Of a stretch of DNA of 64,000 bases, positions 24,803-33,353 are shown piece by piece. The notes under the pieces are model-generated. The model did no database searches. It was not told where the DNA came from and saw only the letters and a program-made list of their open reading frames with translations. Source of the DNA: Streptomyces litmocidini (lineage in GTDB: Bacteria; Actinomycetota; Actinomycetes; Streptomycetales; Streptomycetaceae); contig NZ_BMTQ01000013.1 of assembly GCF_014649755.1 (NCBI RefSeq), positions 186,001 through 250,000 of the forward strand, given 5' to 3'. Both the position numbers and the translations under genes were made by a program. How positions within the stretch are numbered: position 1 is the first letter of the stretch; each line of letters starts with the position of its first letter.

Positions 24803-24859
24803 CGACCTCAGCTCCTCTCCCCACGCGTTCGTACGAGGAGGCTAACAGCAGGAGGCCGC

Positions 24860-25801
24860 TCAGAGGCAGAGCTTCGCCTCGTGCTCCGCGTGGCCGACCG
24901 GCTCCAGCTGGAAGGTGCAGTGCTCCACGTCGAAGTGCGAGCCCAGGCAGCCCTGGAGGGCGTGCAGCATCTTCTCGTGCCCGACCGAGTCGAGCGCGTC
25001 CTGGTCGACGACCACGTGCGCGGAGAGCACCGGCATCCCCGAGGTGATCGTCCAGGCGTGCAGGTCGTGCACGTCCTCGACGCCCGGCAGGGCCAGGACG
25101 TGCGCCCGCACCTCCGCCATGTCGACGCCCTTCGGAGCCGCCTCCAGGAGGACGTCCAGGGTCTCGCGCAGCAGCTTGACCGTGCGCGGCACGATCATCA
25201 GGCCGATCACGATCGAGGCGATCGGGTCCGCGTACTGCCAGCCCGTCGCCAGGATGATCGCGGCCGCGACGATCACGGTGACCGAACCCAGCGCGTCCGC
25301 GAGCACCTCCAGATAGGCCCCGCGCACGTTGAGGCTCTCCTTCTGGCCCCGCATGAGCAGCGACAGCGAGATCACGTTGGCCACCAGGCCGACCACCGCG
25401 AACGCGATCGTCAGGCCGCCCCGGGTCTCGGCCGGCTCGACGAAGCGCCGGACCGCCTCGTACAGCACGTACCCGCCGACGACGAGCAGCAGCAGACAGT
25501 TGGCGAGCGCGGCCAGGATCTCGGCCCGGGCGTACCCGAACGTGCGGTTCCCCGAGGGGGGCCGGTTCGCGAAGTGGATCGCGAGGAGCGCCATCGCGAG
25601 GCCGACCGCGTCGGTCGCCATGTGCGCCGCGTCCGCGATCAGGGCGAGCGAGTCGGCCACCAGGCCGCCGACGATCTCGATCACCATCACGGAGAGCGTG
25701 ATGCCGAGTGCGATCCGCAGCCGGTTCCTGTACGCGGCGGCCGCCGTACCCGTCGGCGGCGGGCCGCCGTGGCCGTGCCCGTGATCGTGTCCAGCCCCCA
25801 T
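24860..25801 (-). CDS. Cation diffusion facilitator (CDF) metal exporter
   Basis: 313 aa. A His-rich N-terminus (HDHGHGHGG) is followed by six transmembrane helices. The metal site is LIADAAHMATDAVGLAMALL (HxxxD) in TM2 and YLEVLADALGSVTVIVAAA (DxxxD-like, here ADALG) in TM5; TM5 has Asp where a His-containing site is often seen in zinc CDFs (HVLGDALGS), so specificity may differ. The C-terminal ~90 residues form the cytoplasmic dimer domain (LPGVEDVHDLHAWTITSGMP). It exports Zn or a similar divalent ion in exchange for H+. The start at 25801 has GGGAGG upstream. Transcribed alone, divergent from the polymer operon. Confidence 0.9.
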   Translation of the reverse strand: MGAGHDHGHGHGGPPPTGTAAAAYRNRLRIALGITLSVMVIEIVGGLVADSLALIADAAHMATDAVGLAMALLAIHFANRPPSGNRTFGYARAEILAALANCLLLLVVGGYVLYEAVRRFVEPAETRGGLTIAFAVVGLVANVISLSLLMRGQKESLNVRGAYLEVLADALGSVTVIVAAAIILATGWQYADPIASIVIGLMIVPRTVKLLRETLDVLLEAAPKGVDMAEVRAHVLALPGVEDVHDLHAWTITSGMPVLSAHVVVDQDALDSVGHEKMLHALQGCLGSHFDVEHCTFQLEPVGHAEHEAKLCL

Positions 25802-26188
25802 GACAAGGCCTCCCGGTCGTGTCGAGTGTGTGCCCCGATTCGCAAGTGAACTACGGGTGGGGGGTATGCGCAACACGGTACTGAACACCGTTGTCATATG
25901 CTCTGACCTGCGACGACGTCAGAACGAGGGGCCCCGCCGCCGAACTCCGGGGGCGGGGTTCGCGGGGCGGGACGCCGATCACCGGTGATGATCTCCGCGG
26001 AACGCGGCGCACCCGGACGGACACGGACGGTCCCGGGGGGGTCCTGTCGGCGAAGCCTCGGTGAAATCGCGTTCCGTTCATCCGATAGCCTCAGCCGACG
26101 TGTCGCCGCCCGGTGCCGGGCCGCACCGCCGTGCCGGGACCGCCATGGCCCCGCCGGCCCCTCCGTCAGCTCCAAGGAGTGAGTTCGT
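25802..26188. other. 387-bp divergent intergenic region
   Basis: Separates the CDF gene (minus) from the CDP-alcohol phosphotransferase operon (plus). The CDF-proximal half has a weak dyad ACGGT-N7-ACCGT (25875-25891). The far half is GC-rich with no coding look. The plus-strand operon probably starts from a promoter near GATAGCCT (26083-26090), but I see no convincing -35. Nothing else is recognisable. Confidence 0.4.
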
Positions 26189-28009
26189 CTGTCGACCGCC
26201 ATCCTCACCGGCCCGCCGGCACCCGGATCCTCGCTCGACGGTGATCTGCGGTCGCTCGGCTTCGACGTCCGGATCGCCTCCGGCGCCGAGGAGGCCCGCG
26301 TCCTGCTGGCCGCCGTCCCGGCGGGCGAGCGCGTCGCGCTCGTCGACCCCCGGTTCGTCGGTCACCTGCACGCGCTGCGCCTCGCCCTGACCGACCCCCG
26401 CTTCCCCGCGGCCGCCGCCCCCGGCGCGCTCACCGCCCAACGGGAGGCCCGCCCCGCGCTCGCCCGCGCCCTGGAAGCGGTCTCCACGGCCGCCGGGGCC
26501 CCCGGCAGCGGCACGCTCACCGACGCGCACGGCCTCACCGACTCGCTCGCCGAGGCCCTCGACGCCGACGGCGTCGCCGTGCACCGGCCGCAGCTCGGCA
26601 CCCTCGTCGCCACCGTGCCCACCGACGCCGAGGCCCGCCACGCGGCCCGCGCCGCCGTCGAGGCCGTCGACGACGAGGCCGTGCGCCTGCGCTCGGCCGT
26701 CAAGGCGCACGACGGCTTCTTCACCACCTTCTTCGTCAGCCCGTACTCGCGCCACATCGCCCGCTGGTGCGCGCGCCGCGGACTGACCCCCAACCAGGTC
26801 ACCACCGCCTCGCTGCTCACCGCGCTGATCGCGGCCGGCTGCGCGGCGACCGGAGCCCGCGGCGGTTACATCGCCGCCGGCGTCCTCCTCATCGTCTCCT
26901 TCGTCCTCGACTGCACCGACGGGCAGCTCGCCCGCTACGCGCTCAAGTACTCGACGATGGGCGCCTGGCTCGACGCCACCTTCGACCGGGCCAAGGAGTA
27001 CGCCTTCTACGCGGGCCTCGCCCTCGGTGCCGCCCGCGACGGCGACGACGTGTGGGCGCTCGCCCTCGGCGCCATGGTCCTCATGACCTGCCGGCACGTC
27101 GTGGACTTCTCCTTCAACGAGGCCAACCACGACGCCACCGCCAACACCAGCCCGACCGCGGCCCTCTCCAGCAAGCTCGACGGCGTCGGCTGGACCGTCT
27201 GGGCCCGCCGCATGATCATCCTGCCGATCGGCGAGCGCTGGGCGATGATCGCCGTCCTCACCGCGGCGACCAGCCCCCGGATCGTCTTCTGGGCCCTGAT
27301 CGTCGGCTGCGCCTTCGGCGCCTGCTACACCACGGCGGGCCGGGTGCTGCGCTCCCTGACCCGCAAGGCGAAGCGGACCGACCGTGCCGCCCAGGCACTG
27401 GCGGACCTCGCGGACTCCGGGCCACTCGCGAGCCTCGTGGGCCGGATCTCCGGCCGCGCCGGGATCGCGAAGCTCCCCGGGTTCGTCCTCGCGTTCGTCG
27501 CCGCGGGCGTGCTGATCCCCGCCGTCCTCGGCCGTCCCTTCGGGGACGGCGGGACCGTCGTCGCCGCGTGCATGTACGTGGTGTTCGCCGGCGCCGCCGT
27601 CGCCCGCCCCCTCAAGGGCGCCCTCGACTGGCTCGTCCCCCCGCTCTTCCGCGCCGCCGAGTACACCACCGTCCTCGTGCTCGCCGCCCGCTCCGATGTG
27701 CCCCAGGCGCTCCCCGCCGCATTCGGGCTGGTCGCGGCCGTCGCCTACCATCACTACGACACGGTGTACCGCATCCGCGGAGGCACCGGCGCGCCGCCCG
27801 CCTGGCTGGTGCGCGTCACCGGCGGGCACGAGGGGCGCACGCTCCTGGTGACCGTCCTCGCCGCCCTGCTGGCGGACCGCGGCGACGACTTCACCCTGGC
27901 ACTGACCGCGCTCGCGGTCGCCGTCGCGCTGGTGGTGCTCGTGGAGTCCATCCGCTTCTGGGTCTCCTCCGGAGCACCCGCCGTTCACGACGAAGGAGAA
28001 ACAGCATGA
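26189..28009 (+). CDS. CDP-alcohol phosphotransferase, three-domain (apparent CTG start)
   Basis: 606 aa if started at CTG 26189; there is no ATG/GTG/TTG in frame until 26579, yet the reading is open from 26183 (an in-frame TGA at 26180) with strongly coding third positions, and AAGGAG lies 9 bases before the CTG. Residues ~1-170: conserved-looking soluble domain, family unknown. ~195-400: CDP-alcohol phosphotransferase domain with full motif D241-xx-DG-xx-AR-x8-G-xxx-D262-xxx-D266. ~470-600: a hydrophobic C-terminal domain (AAVAYHHYDTVYRIRG) that I believe is Pfam DUF5941. It should transfer a phospho-alcohol from a CDP donor in the membrane. First gene of a seven-gene operon. Confidence 0.82.
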   Translation: MSTAILTGPPAPGSSLDGDLRSLGFDVRIASGAEEARVLLAAVPAGERVALVDPRFVGHLHALRLALTDPRFPAAAAPGALTAQREARPALARALEAVSTAAGAPGSGTLTDAHGLTDSLAEALDADGVAVHRPQLGTLVATVPTDAEARHAARAAVEAVDDEAVRLRSAVKAHDGFFTTFFVSPYSRHIARWCARRGLTPNQVTTASLLTALIAAGCAATGARGGYIAAGVLLIVSFVLDCTDGQLARYALKYSTMGAWLDATFDRAKEYAFYAGLALGAARDGDDVWALALGAMVLMTCRHVVDFSFNEANHDATANTSPTAALSSKLDGVGWTVWARRMIILPIGERWAMIAVLTAATSPRIVFWALIVGCAFGACYTTAGRVLRSLTRKAKRTDRAAQALADLADSGPLASLVGRISGRAGIAKLPGFVLAFVAAGVLIPAVLGRPFGDGGTVVAACMYVVFAGAAVARPLKGALDWLVPPLFRAAEYTTVLVLAARSDVPQALPAAFGLVAAVAYHHYDTVYRIRGGTGAPPAWLVRVTGGHEGRTLLVTVLAALLADRGDDFTLALTALAVAVALVVLVESIRFWVSSGAPAVHDEGETA

Positions 28010-28743
28010 TCGGCCTCGTACTGGCAGCCGGTGCCGGACGGCGTCTGCGCCCCTACACCGACACCCTTCCGAAGGCCCTCGTGCCGGTCGACGGTGACAC
28101 CACCATCCTCGACCTCACGCTGAAGAACTTCGCCGAGATCGGCCTCACCGAGGTCGCGATCGTCGTCGGCTACCGCAAGGAGGCCGTCTACGACCGCAAG
28201 GACGCCCTGGAGGCCGAGTACGGCCTCAAGATCACCCTCGTCGACAACGACAAGGCCGAGGAGTGGAACAACGCCTACTCCCTGTGGTGCGCCCGTGAGG
28301 TCCTCAAGCGCGGTGTGATCCTCGCCAACGGCGACACCGTCCACCCCGTCTCCGTCGAGAAGACCCTGCTCGCCGCCCGCGGCGACGGCCAGAAGATCAT
28401 CCTCGCCCTCGACACGGTGAAGAACCTCGCCGACGAGGAGATGAAGGTCATCACCGCCGAGGGCAAGGGCGTCCAGCGCATCACCAAGCTCATGGACCCG
28501 GCCACCGCCACCGGCGAGTACATCGGCGTCACCCTCATCGAGGCCGAGGCCGCCGAGGAGCTCGCCGACGCCCTCAAGGCCACCTTCGAGCGCGACCCCG
28601 ACCTCTACTACGAGGACGGCTACCAGGAGCTCGTCAACCGCGGCTTCACCGTCGACGTGGCCCCCATCGGCGACGTCAAGTGGGTCGAGATCGACAACCA
28701 CGACGACCTCGCGAAGGGCCGTGAGATCGCGTGCCAGTACTGA
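28006..28743 (+). CDS. Nucleotidyltransferase (CTP-type, phosphocholine/polyol-phosphate cytidylyltransferase-like)
   Basis: 245 aa. Signature GLVLAAGAGRRLRPYTDTLP with KALVPV (residues 3-27), then VAIVVGYRKEAVYD, an acidic ILANGDTVHP metal site and DNDKAEEWNNAYSLWCA. The pattern (NNxxS) is that of LicC/phosphocholine cytidylyltransferases and inositol-phosphate cytidylyltransferases more than sugar thymidylyltransferases. The likely product is a CDP-alcohol for the flanking CDP-alcohol phosphotransferases. GAAGGAG ribosome site; ATGA overlap with the previous gene and an overlap with the next one show tight coupling. Confidence 0.85.
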   Translation: MIGLVLAAGAGRRLRPYTDTLPKALVPVDGDTTILDLTLKNFAEIGLTEVAIVVGYRKEAVYDRKDALEAEYGLKITLVDNDKAEEWNNAYSLWCAREVLKRGVILANGDTVHPVSVEKTLLAARGDGQKIILALDTVKNLADEEMKVITAEGKGVQRITKLMDPATATGEYIGVTLIEAEAAEELADALKATFERDPDLYYEDGYQELVNRGFTVDVAPIGDVKWVEIDNHDDLAKGREIACQY

Positions 28744-29792
28744 CCCGGCTGATCCCCTCGCCGGTCGTCGTCGACATCCGCCGGGGAGCGCTGGACGACC
28801 TGTCCGCGCTCCTCGCGGACCAGCGGATCTCCAGCAACGGCAAGATCGCCGTCGCCATCAGCGGCGGCTCGGGCCTCAAGCTGCGCGACCACTTCGCCCC
28901 CGAGCTGCCCGGCGCCGACTGGTACCCGGTCTCGGGCGGCACGATCGACGAGGCCGTGAAGCTCGCCGACGCCATGCGCGGCAAGCGGTACGACGCCGTG
29001 GTCGCCCTCGGCGGCGGCAAGATCATCGACGTGACGAAGTACGCGGCGGCCCGGGTCGGGCTGCCGCTGGTGGCCATCGCCACCAACCTGTCGCACGACG
29101 GGATCTGCTCGCCGATCTCCACCCTGGACAACGACAACGGCCGCGGCTCGTACGGCGTCCCCACCCCGATCGCGCTGGTCATCGACCTCGACGTGATCCG
29201 GGACGCCCCCGTGCGGTACGTCCGCTCCGGCATCGGCGACGCGATCTCCAACCTCTCCGCCATCGCGGACTGGGAGCTCTCGCACCGCGAGACCGGCGAG
29301 AAGGTCGACGGCCTCGCGGCCGCCATGGCCCGCAGCGCCGGCGAGGCCGTGCTCCGCCACCCCGGCGGCGTCGGCGACGACGACTTCCTCGTGACCCTCT
29401 CCGAGGGCCTGGTGATGTCCGGCATCGCCATGTCGATCAGCGGCGACAGCCGCCCCTCCTCGGGCGCCTGCCACGAGATCAGCCACGCCTTCGACCTGCT
29501 CTTCCCGGACCGCGCCGCCAGCCACGGCGAGCAGTGCGGACTCGGCGCGGCCTTCGCCATGCACCTGCGCGGCGACCGCGACGCGTCCGCCCTGATGGTC
29601 GAGACCCTCCGACGGCACGGGCTCCCCGTCCTGTCGGAGGAGATGGGCTTCACCGTGGACGAGTTCGTCCGGGCGGTGTCCTTCGCCCCGCAGACCCGAC
29701 CGGGCCGCTACACCATCCTCGAACACCTCGACCTGTCCGACGACGAGATCAGGGACGCGTACGCCGACTATGCCAAATCCATCGGTAGCTGA
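28731..29792 (+). CDS. sn-glycerol-1-phosphate dehydrogenase-like (EgsA/AraM family)
   Basis: 353 aa iron-containing-alcohol-dehydrogenase fold. NAD(P)-binding GGGKIIDVTKYAA (~92-104); family signature NLSHDGICSPISTLDN, close to the S-H-D-G-x-x-S-P of glycerol-1-phosphate dehydrogenases; metal site GDSRPSSGACHEISHAFD from about residue 238 and later ASHGEQCG. Family members reduce dihydroxyacetone phosphate to sn-glycerol-1-phosphate, the archaeal stereoisomer; AraM of Bacillus is the bacterial example. GTG start at 28731, 13-base overlap with the cytidylyltransferase gene. In context it probably supplies the alcohol phosphate to be activated with CTP. A different polyol phosphate is not excluded. 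Confidence 0.85.
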   Translation: MPVLTRLIPSPVVVDIRRGALDDLSALLADQRISSNGKIAVAISGGSGLKLRDHFAPELPGADWYPVSGGTIDEAVKLADAMRGKRYDAVVALGGGKIIDVTKYAAARVGLPLVAIATNLSHDGICSPISTLDNDNGRGSYGVPTPIALVIDLDVIRDAPVRYVRSGIGDAISNLSAIADWELSHRETGEKVDGLAAAMARSAGEAVLRHPGGVGDDDFLVTLSEGLVMSGIAMSISGDSRPSSGACHEISHAFDLLFPDRAASHGEQCGLGAAFAMHLRGDRDASALMVETLRRHGLPVLSEEMGFTVDEFVRAVSFAPQTRPGRYTILEHLDLSDDEIRDAYADYAKSIGS

Positions 29793-30582
29793 GCTCCGTC
29801 CTTCGCGCAAGCCCTCGGTGGCCGAGCTCCGCCCGGTCGTCCACCCCCCGGGCGTGAAGGACCGGCGGAGCGGCGAGCACTGGGGCGGCCGCCTCTACAT
29901 GCGGGAGATCTCGCTCAGGATCACCCGGCAGCTCGTCGGCACCAGGATCACGCCGAACCAGCTGACGTACGTCATGACGCTCGCGGGCGTCCTCGCCGCA
30001 CCGGCCCTGCTGGTGCCCGGGATCCCGGGGGCGCTGCTCGGCGCGCTCATGGTCCAGCTCTACCTGCTGCTCGACTGCGTCGACGGCGAGGTGGCCCGCT
30101 GGAAGAAGCAGTACTCGCTGGCCGGCGTCTACCTGGACCGGGTCGGCGCCTACCTGTGCGACGCCGCCGTCCTCGTCGGCTTCGGACTGCGCGCCGCCGA
30201 CCTGTGGGGCTCGGGCCGGATCGACTGGCTGTGGGCCTTCCTGGGCACGCTGGCCGCGCTCGGCGCCGTCCTGATCAAGGCCGAGACCGACCTCGTCGGC
30301 GTCGCCCGCCACCAGGGCGGGCTGCCGCCGGTCAAGGAGGCGGCGTCCGAGCCGCGCTCCTCCGGCATGGCGCTGGCCCGCCGGGCCGCCGCCGCGCTCA
30401 AGTTCCACCGGCTCGTCCTCGGCATCGAGGCCTCGCTGCTCATCGTGGTCCTGGCGGTCGCGGACCGGGTCAGGGGAGACCTCTTCTTCTCCCGGCTCGG
30501 TGTCGCCGTCCTCGCCGGCATCGCCCTGCTCCAGACCGTGCTGCACCTCGTGTCGATCATGGTCTCCAGCAGGCTGAAGTGA
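29770..30582 (+). CDS. CDP-alcohol phosphotransferase, second copy, altered motif
   Basis: 270 aa, about five membrane helices. Catalytic motif: D102-CV-DG-EV-AR-x8-G-VYL-D123-RVG-A127. The last Asp of the family motif, thought to be the general base, is Ala127 here, while all other positions are kept. The N-terminus has a short duplication (PSVAELRPS then PSVAELRPV). The gene overlaps the dehydrogenase gene by 23 bases. Either the base is supplied by another residue, the reaction differs, or it depends on the first copy. Membrane enzyme of the same operon. Confidence 0.83.
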   Translation: MPNPSVAELRPSRKPSVAELRPVVHPPGVKDRRSGEHWGGRLYMREISLRITRQLVGTRITPNQLTYVMTLAGVLAAPALLVPGIPGALLGALMVQLYLLLDCVDGEVARWKKQYSLAGVYLDRVGAYLCDAAVLVGFGLRAADLWGSGRIDWLWAFLGTLAALGAVLIKAETDLVGVARHQGGLPPVKEAASEPRSSGMALARRAAAALKFHRLVLGIEASLLIVVLAVADRVRGDLFFSRLGVAVLAGIALLQTVLHLVSIMVSSRLK

Positions 30583-30590
30583 GGCCGGCC

Positions 30591-31475
30591 GTGAGTGCGC
30601 CGCTCAGGGTGGGCGCCGTCATCATCACGATGGGCAACCGCCCCGACGACCTGCGCGCGCTCATCGACTCGGTCGCCGCGCAGGAGGGCGACCCGGTCGA
30701 GGTCGTCGTCGTCGGTCAGGGCACCCCGGTCACCGGGGTGCCCGACCGGGTGCGGACCGTCGACCTGCCCGAGAACCTCGGCATCCCCGGCGGCCGGAAC
30801 GTCGGCATCGAGGCCTTCGGCCCCGGCGGCACCGACGTCGACGTCCTCCTCTTCCTCGACGACGACGGGCTGCTCGCCCACCGGGACACCGTCGAGCTGG
30901 TCCGGCAGGCCTTCACCGCCGACCCGCGCCTCGGCATCATCAGCTTCCGGATCGCCGATCCGGAGACCGGGGCCACCCAGCGCCGGCACGTGCCCCGGCT
31001 CCGTGCGGCCGACCCGATGCGCTCCTCGCGGGTGACCACCTTCCTCGGCGGCGCCAACGCCGTCCGCACCAAGGTCTTCGCCGAAGTGGGCGGTCTGCCG
31101 GACGAGTTCTTCTACGCGCACGAGGAGACCGACCTCGCCTGGCGCGCGCTCGACGCCGACTGGATGATCGACTACCGTTCCGACATGGTGCTGTTGCACC
31201 CCACCACAGCCCCGTCCCGGCACGCCTCGTACCACTTCAACGTGGCCCGCAACCGAGTGTGGCTGGCACGTCGCAACCTGCCCGCGCCCCTGGTGCCGGT
31301 CTACCTCGGCGTCTGGCTCCTGCTCACCCTGGCCCGGCGGCCCTCGCCCTCCGCGCTGAAGGCGTGGCTCGGCGGATTCCGCGCGGGCTGGACGACCCCC
31401 TGCGGACCGCGCCGCCCCATGAGGTGGCGTACGGTGTGGCGCCTGACCCGGCTGGGTCGCCCCCCGGTCGTCTGA
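30591..31475 (+). CDS. Family 2 glycosyltransferase
   Basis: 294 aa. GT-A fold: RVGAVIITMGNRPDDLRALI at the N-terminus, NLGIPGGRNVGI (nucleotide binding), LLFLDDDGLL (DxD), and the acceptor-side GGLPDEFFYAHEETDLAWRA (ED/ETDL motif of rhamnosyl-type GT2). A C-terminal amphipathic segment (PLVPVYLGVWLLLTLA) suggests membrane association. It would add a sugar to the polymer or its linkage unit. GTG 30591 has GAGG 6 bases upstream; a GTG at 30579 overlapping the preceding stop (GTGA) is the alternative. Confidence 0.87.
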   Translation: MSAPLRVGAVIITMGNRPDDLRALIDSVAAQEGDPVEVVVVGQGTPVTGVPDRVRTVDLPENLGIPGGRNVGIEAFGPGGTDVDVLLFLDDDGLLAHRDTVELVRQAFTADPRLGIISFRIADPETGATQRRHVPRLRAADPMRSSRVTTFLGGANAVRTKVFAEVGGLPDEFFYAHEETDLAWRALDADWMIDYRSDMVLLHPTTAPSRHASYHFNVARNRVWLARRNLPAPLVPVYLGVWLLLTLARRPSPSALKAWLGGFRAGWTTPCGPRRPMRWRTVWRLTRLGRPPVV

Positions 31476-31524
31476 CATCGTGGTACTCCACGTGCCGCGC
31501 ATCTTGAACACGAAAGTTTCGACT

Positions 31525-32457
31525 GTGAGTGACACACACCTGGGCGGGGCGGTCGCGACGAGCGCGCCTCCGTCCTCCGCCGACGAGGGCCTGGACCCGG
31601 CCGCCCTCGCCGCGAAGTACGGCCTCTCCGTCAGCGGCGCCCGGCCCGGCCTGTTCGAGTACGTCCGCGATCTGTGGAGCCGTCGCCACTTCATCCTGGC
31701 CTTCTCCTCGGCGAAGCTGACCGCCCAGTACAGCCAGGCGAAGCTGGGCCAGGTGTGGCAGGTGGCGACCCCCCTGCTGAACGCCCTGGTCTACTACCTG
31801 ATCTTCGGGCTGATCCTCGGCGCCGGTAAGGGCCTGAGCAAGGACGTCTACATCCCGTTCCTGGTCACCGGCATCTTCGTGTTCACCTTCACCCAGAACT
31901 CGGTGATGGCGGGCGTCCGGGCCATCTCGGGCAACCTCGGCCTGGTCCGGGCCCTGCACTTCCCGCGCGCCACCCTCCCGATCTCCTTCTCGCTCCAGCA
32001 GCTCCAGCAGCTGCTGTTCTCGATGATCGTGCTCGTGGCGGTCGCGATCTCCTTCGGCAGCTACCCCTCCCTCCGATGGCTGCTGCTGGTCCCGGCACTG
32101 CTCCTGCAGTTCGTGTTCAACATCGGGCTGGCCCTGATCATGGCGAGGATGGGCGCCAAGACGCCGGACCTCGCCCAGCTGATGCCGTTCGTCATGCGGA
32201 CCTGGATGTACGCGTCCGGCGTGATGTTCTCGATCTCGGCCATGCTGGCGGACAAGCCGGCCTGGATCGCCGACGTCCTCATGTACAACCCGGCGGCGGT
32301 CTACATGGACCTGATCCGCTACTCCCTCATCGAGGGCTACGGCGCCGAGAACCTGCCGTCGCACGTCTGGATGACCGCCCTCGCCTGGGCCCTGGTCTTC
32401 GGCATCGGCGGTTTCGTCTACTTCTGGAAGGCCGAGGAGAGGTACGGCCGTGGCTGA
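31525..32457 (+). CDS. ABC-2 polymer exporter permease (Wzm/TagG type)
   Basis: 310 aa with six predicted membrane helices (e.g. LLNALVYYLIFGLILGAGKG, LLFSMIVLVAVAISF, VWMTALAWALVFGIGGFVYF). The N-terminal amphipathic YVRDLWSRRHFILAFSSAKL then TAQYSQAKLGQVWQV is characteristic of Wzm/TagG/RfbD permeases that export teichoic acid or O-antigen chains. GTG at 31525 taken as start (weak ribosome site); an in-frame GTG at 31480 is possible. Paired by an 8-base overlap with its ATPase. Confidence 0.9.
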   Translation: MSDTHLGGAVATSAPPSSADEGLDPAALAAKYGLSVSGARPGLFEYVRDLWSRRHFILAFSSAKLTAQYSQAKLGQVWQVATPLLNALVYYLIFGLILGAGKGLSKDVYIPFLVTGIFVFTFTQNSVMAGVRAISGNLGLVRALHFPRATLPISFSLQQLQQLLFSMIVLVAVAISFGSYPSLRWLLLVPALLLQFVFNIGLALIMARMGAKTPDLAQLMPFVMRTWMYASGVMFSISAMLADKPAWIADVLMYNPAAVYMDLIRYSLIEGYGAENLPSHVWMTALAWALVFGIGGFVYFWKAEERYGRG

Positions 32458-33235
32458 CACGAACCGGGACCGCGTCCCCACCGTCATCTGCGACGACGTC
32501 CACATCGTCTACCGGGTCCACACCGGAGGCGGGGGCAAGGGCAGCGCCACGGCGGCGCTCAGCCGGATCGTCGGCCGCGGCAAGGCCGAGGTCTCCCGGG
32601 GCGTCCGCAAGGTCCACGCCGTCCGCGGCGTCACCTTCACCGCCTACCGGGGCGAGGCCATCGGCCTCATCGGCACCAACGGCTCCGGCAAGTCCACGCT
32701 CCTGCGCGCCATCGCCGGCCTGCTCCCCACCGAGAGCGGCAAGGTCTACACCGACGGGCAGCCCTCGCTCCTGGGCGTCAACGCGGCCCTCATGAACGAC
32801 CTCACCGGCGAGCGCAACGTGATCCTGGGCGGCCTCGCCATGGGCATGAGCCGCGAGGAGGTGCGCTCCCGCTACGAGGACATCGTCGACTTCTCCGGCA
32901 TCAACGAGAAGGGCGACTTCATCAGCCTCCCCATGCGGACGTACTCCTCCGGCATGGGCGCCCGGCTCCGTTTCGCCATCGCGGCGGCCAAGAACCACGA
33001 CGTCCTCCTCATCGACGAGGCGCTCGCGACCGGTGACCGCAAGTTCCAGATCCGCTCCGAGGAGCGCATCCGCGAGCTCCGCAAGGAGGCCGGCACGGTC
33101 TTCCTGGTGAGCCACAGCAACAAGTCCATCCGGGACACCTGCGACCGGGTGCTCTGGCTGGAGAAGGGGCAGCTCCTGATGGACGGCCCCACGGACGAGG
33201 TCCTCAAGGCCTACGAGCGCGAGACCGCGCGCTGA
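32450..33235 (+). CDS. ABC exporter ATPase (Wzt/TagH type)
   Basis: 261 aa. The N-terminus (VICDDVHIVYRVHTGGGGKG) with a long insertion before Walker A is typical of TagH/Wzt. Walker A GTNGSGKST (~75), a Q-loop region replaced by LGVNAALMNDLTGERNVI, signature YSSGMGARLRFAIA, Walker B VLLIDEALATGD, H-loop VSHSN. It has no C-terminal carbohydrate-binding domain, so like TagH-minimal forms it may not read a chain cap. It powers export of the polymer made by the five upstream genes. Last gene of the operon; a terminator follows. Confidence 0.92.
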   Translation: MADTNRDRVPTVICDDVHIVYRVHTGGGGKGSATAALSRIVGRGKAEVSRGVRKVHAVRGVTFTAYRGEAIGLIGTNGSGKSTLLRAIAGLLPTESGKVYTDGQPSLLGVNAALMNDLTGERNVILGGLAMGMSREEVRSRYEDIVDFSGINEKGDFISLPMRTYSSGMGARLRFAIAAAKNHDVLLIDEALATGDRKFQIRSEERIRELRKEAGTVFLVSHSNKSIRDTCDRVLWLEKGQLLMDGPTDEVLKAYERETAR

Positions 33236-33249
33236 GGCCCGACGTCCAG

Positions 33250-33285
33250 GAGCCCCTGCCGGATCCATTCATCCGGTAGGGGCTC
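33250..33285 (+). terminator. Operon terminator
   Basis: GAGCCCCTGCCGGAT (33250-33264) pairs with ATCCGGTAGGGGCTC (33271-33285), one G-T wobble, 6-base loop, 15 bases after the exporter ATPase stop. Confidence 0.8.
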
Positions 33286-33353
33286 TTCCGGTTCCCGCGC
33301 GTCGCTCCCCCGCCTGGAATGTTCATGCGGTTAACTTCGGGCAGGATACGTCC

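Noticed and set aside
25872..25892. Dyad upstream of the CDF gene as a metal-regulator operator
   Set aside because: Only 5-bp arms match, the outer and inner bases do not, and it resembles no zinc-regulator box I know.
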